A DNA stretch of 64,000 nt from Adiantum capillus-veneris. Taxonomy: Eukaryota > Streptophyta > Polypodiopsida > Polypodiales > Pteridaceae. Each line of letters starts with the position of its first letter. Position 1 is the first letter of the stretch. The translations under genes were made by a program, and so were the position numbers. This document shows positions 62,722 to 64,000 of this stretch, piece after piece. The stretch covers positions 80,654,760 through 80,718,759 of the forward strand of contig CM043948.1 of assembly GCA_014529385.2 (NCBI GenBank), written 5' to 3'. The notes below the pieces were generated by a model. It ran no database searches and had not been told where the DNA came from. It saw only the letters and a list, made by a program, of their open reading frames with translations.

Positions 62722-64000
62722 CTTTTACATTACAGAAGTAATAGCAGAAGCTGATACAGTAGGAATAGACTCCCCTTTAAGCTTTACATCCATAATGTGA
62801 GTCTTTCCGCTGCTCTGTACAGTGATCTTTTTGTTGTAGGCATCCATGATTCCCTGTACACGAAACAACCAAGGAATACTTAACAACACATCACATCCAT
62901 CCAGTGGCATGACGTAAAATTCTTCAACATCTACATAGGACTGGATATGTAGACGCAACTTTCCAATGATGGGCGTCACAGCCTCTGTATGGCCAGGACA
63001 TGCCAAACCTGCCTCTACTGTATACCCCATCTCTTCAGGCCTGATTCCCAACTTTGAAGCCAATTCTGGGGAAATGAAGTTGGCTTTGGCACCTGGATCA
63101 AAGAAGAAAAGCACTGTTTGATCCCTGACCTTTCCCCATGCTCTGCAAAGCTCACTTGCATCTGAATTTGGCTTGTCGCCCACCATATCTGGCACTAGAC
63201 CAACCATGGGCTTCTTTCCTTTCCTGTCCTCCTTGTCTTCAGAATCAGCTGGCCTTTTCTTTGTTGGACAGTTGTAAGCAATGTGGCCAGGCTGCTCACA
63301 TATAAAGCATTTGTTCTCTGTCCTCGGGACCTTCTTTTGCTCTTCTGACTTGCGAGGAAAACGTCTTTTCCATTTCTTTGCTGGTCCCTTTTCTGATTCA
63401 ACCGTAGCTTTATCTTTCCCTGCGTTGGCTGACTCTTGAGTCCCTTTAGGAGCCTCATTGGGAACGTGCTTCTTGGCTGAATTTTTCTTGCTTGATCCTG
63501 CCTTGACACCAGTGTTAAATTCACAATCTTCTCCCTTGAGCAAACCATTGCCAGTGTTTGCTACCTCGATGAGCTGCGTCAAAGTAGTGACTTTTGTCTT
63601 CGTAAAGTACTTTCTCAATCCTTTAGGTAGGCCACAACAGTATTTTTCAATTTGTTCTGTCAATGGCACAAACCTATAGGAAGTTACTGAAAGTAGAGCT
63701 TTCCAAAACTTCCGATTGTAATCATCCAGATTTCTGCAAGTGGCAGCATTAAGCTGGTGCCATTCTGTCATGACATCTGCTTCAAAGTCATCAGATAACC
63801 ATGCTGTTGCAAAAATCTGCTTAAAGTAAATCCATGTGGACGGAGCTTGCCCTTGAAGCAATAAAGTTGTCCACCATTGTCCCGCATTCCCTGTCAAGAA
63901 AGTGGCTGCCTTGCGGACCTTTGAAGCCTCTGTAAAGTTTCCCCCTGCATAGGCCTTGTCAAACTGCTGGAGGAATGAGAGAGCCTTCTTCCTGTCATCA
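62722..64000 (-). CDS. Gypsy-1 gag and protease (5' end outside window)
   Basis: The frame is open from the window edge to TAA 62722-62724. The gag capsid part has [39 protein letters not shown] and [10 protein letters not shown]. Then come a Lys-rich spacer and the zinc knuckle [14 protein letters not shown] near 63280. The protease follows: [29 protein letters not shown], with DPGA where most have DSGA or DTGA, then [14 protein letters not shown]. The TAA lies in frame with RT, so gag-protease and pol are separated by a single stop codon. This is the only long undamaged transposon frame at the right edge. Confidence 0.88.

Larger units (their letters stand above)
50899..64000 (-). mobile_element. 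Ty3/gypsy chromovirus Gypsy-1 (5' part beyond window), split by L1-c
   Basis: A minus-strand element: 3' LTR 50899-52371, PPT 52372-52383, untranslated stretch, chromodomain, integrase, RNase H, RT, protease and gag up to the window end. Gag still has no start and the 5' LTR is not reached. The RT is interrupted by L1-c (55244-62159). Removing L1-c and one 15-bp duplication restores the frame exactly. It is inserted in A11 ORF2 on its left side. Confidence 0.92.

Noticed and set aside
37404-64000. Endogenous pararetrovirus or other viral insertion
   Set aside because: Integrase, LTRs, PBS/PPT and domain order are those of copia and chromovirus elements; no movement protein, coat or envelope sequence seen.

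Overview
The window is nuclear DNA of a land plant and consists almost wholly of retrotransposons. The only trace of a host gene is one ABCA-type transporter exon at 31407-31512. The plant assignment rests on plant-type L1 elements (DUF4283 plus CCHC ORF1), a Ty1/copia element primed by initiator-Met tRNA, a chromodomain Ty3/gypsy element and a plant-like ABCA exon. The density of LINEs and long microsatellites suggests a large genome (fern, lycophyte or gymnosperm), but the species cannot be fixed from sequence alone. I see no tRNA, rRNA or CRISPR array.

Layout. Positions 1-31400 hold an old LINE remnant followed by seven minus-strand, head-to-tail copies (A1-A7) of one non-LTR family, here called family A. 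Several junctions are (GA)n tracts (7507, 14406, 24062, 31326). Family A has an L1-ORF1p-like first protein (coiled coil, RRM-like core, basic C-terminal domain, no CCHC knuckle). A constant 30-nt spacer follows, then an APE endonuclease/reverse transcriptase protein with a C-terminal Cys/His finger. Every retained 3' end has the same ~50-nt terminal motif running into (TC)n in the sense direction. A7 (26126-31325) is the most complete copy; all copies carry stops or frameshifts.

Positions 31400-37403 hold the ABCA exon, intron-like sequence, a truncated gypsy LTR (32209-32771) and a decayed plus-strand plant L1 (L1-a). Positions 37404-39266 are a truncated minus-strand copia (Copia-1). Positions 39267-45806 are a plus-strand family-A copy (A8) split by a complete minus-strand copia (Copia-2, 40179-45319) with matched LTRs and a 5-bp GTTTC target duplication. 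Positions 45807-50898 are a mosaic of family-A pieces in both orientations (A9, A10, A11), with a 5'-truncated plant L1 (L1-b) nested in A11 ORF1.

From 50899 to the window end lies a minus-strand Ty3/gypsy chromovirus (3' LTR, chromodomain, integrase, RNase H, RT, protease, gag; the 5' end is outside the window). Its RT is split by a ~6.9-kb plus-strand plant L1 (L1-c, 55244-62159) with a perfect 15-bp target duplication and a poly(A) tail. L1-c ORF1 appears to continue about 190 codons past the usual end, through one frameshift and one stop, and finishes in an ATGA overlap with ORF2.

Insertion order that can be read: A8 before Copia-2; A11 before L1-b; A11 before Gypsy-1; Gypsy-1 before L1-c. 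None of the elements reads as fully coding-intact, so current mobility would depend on relatives elsewhere.
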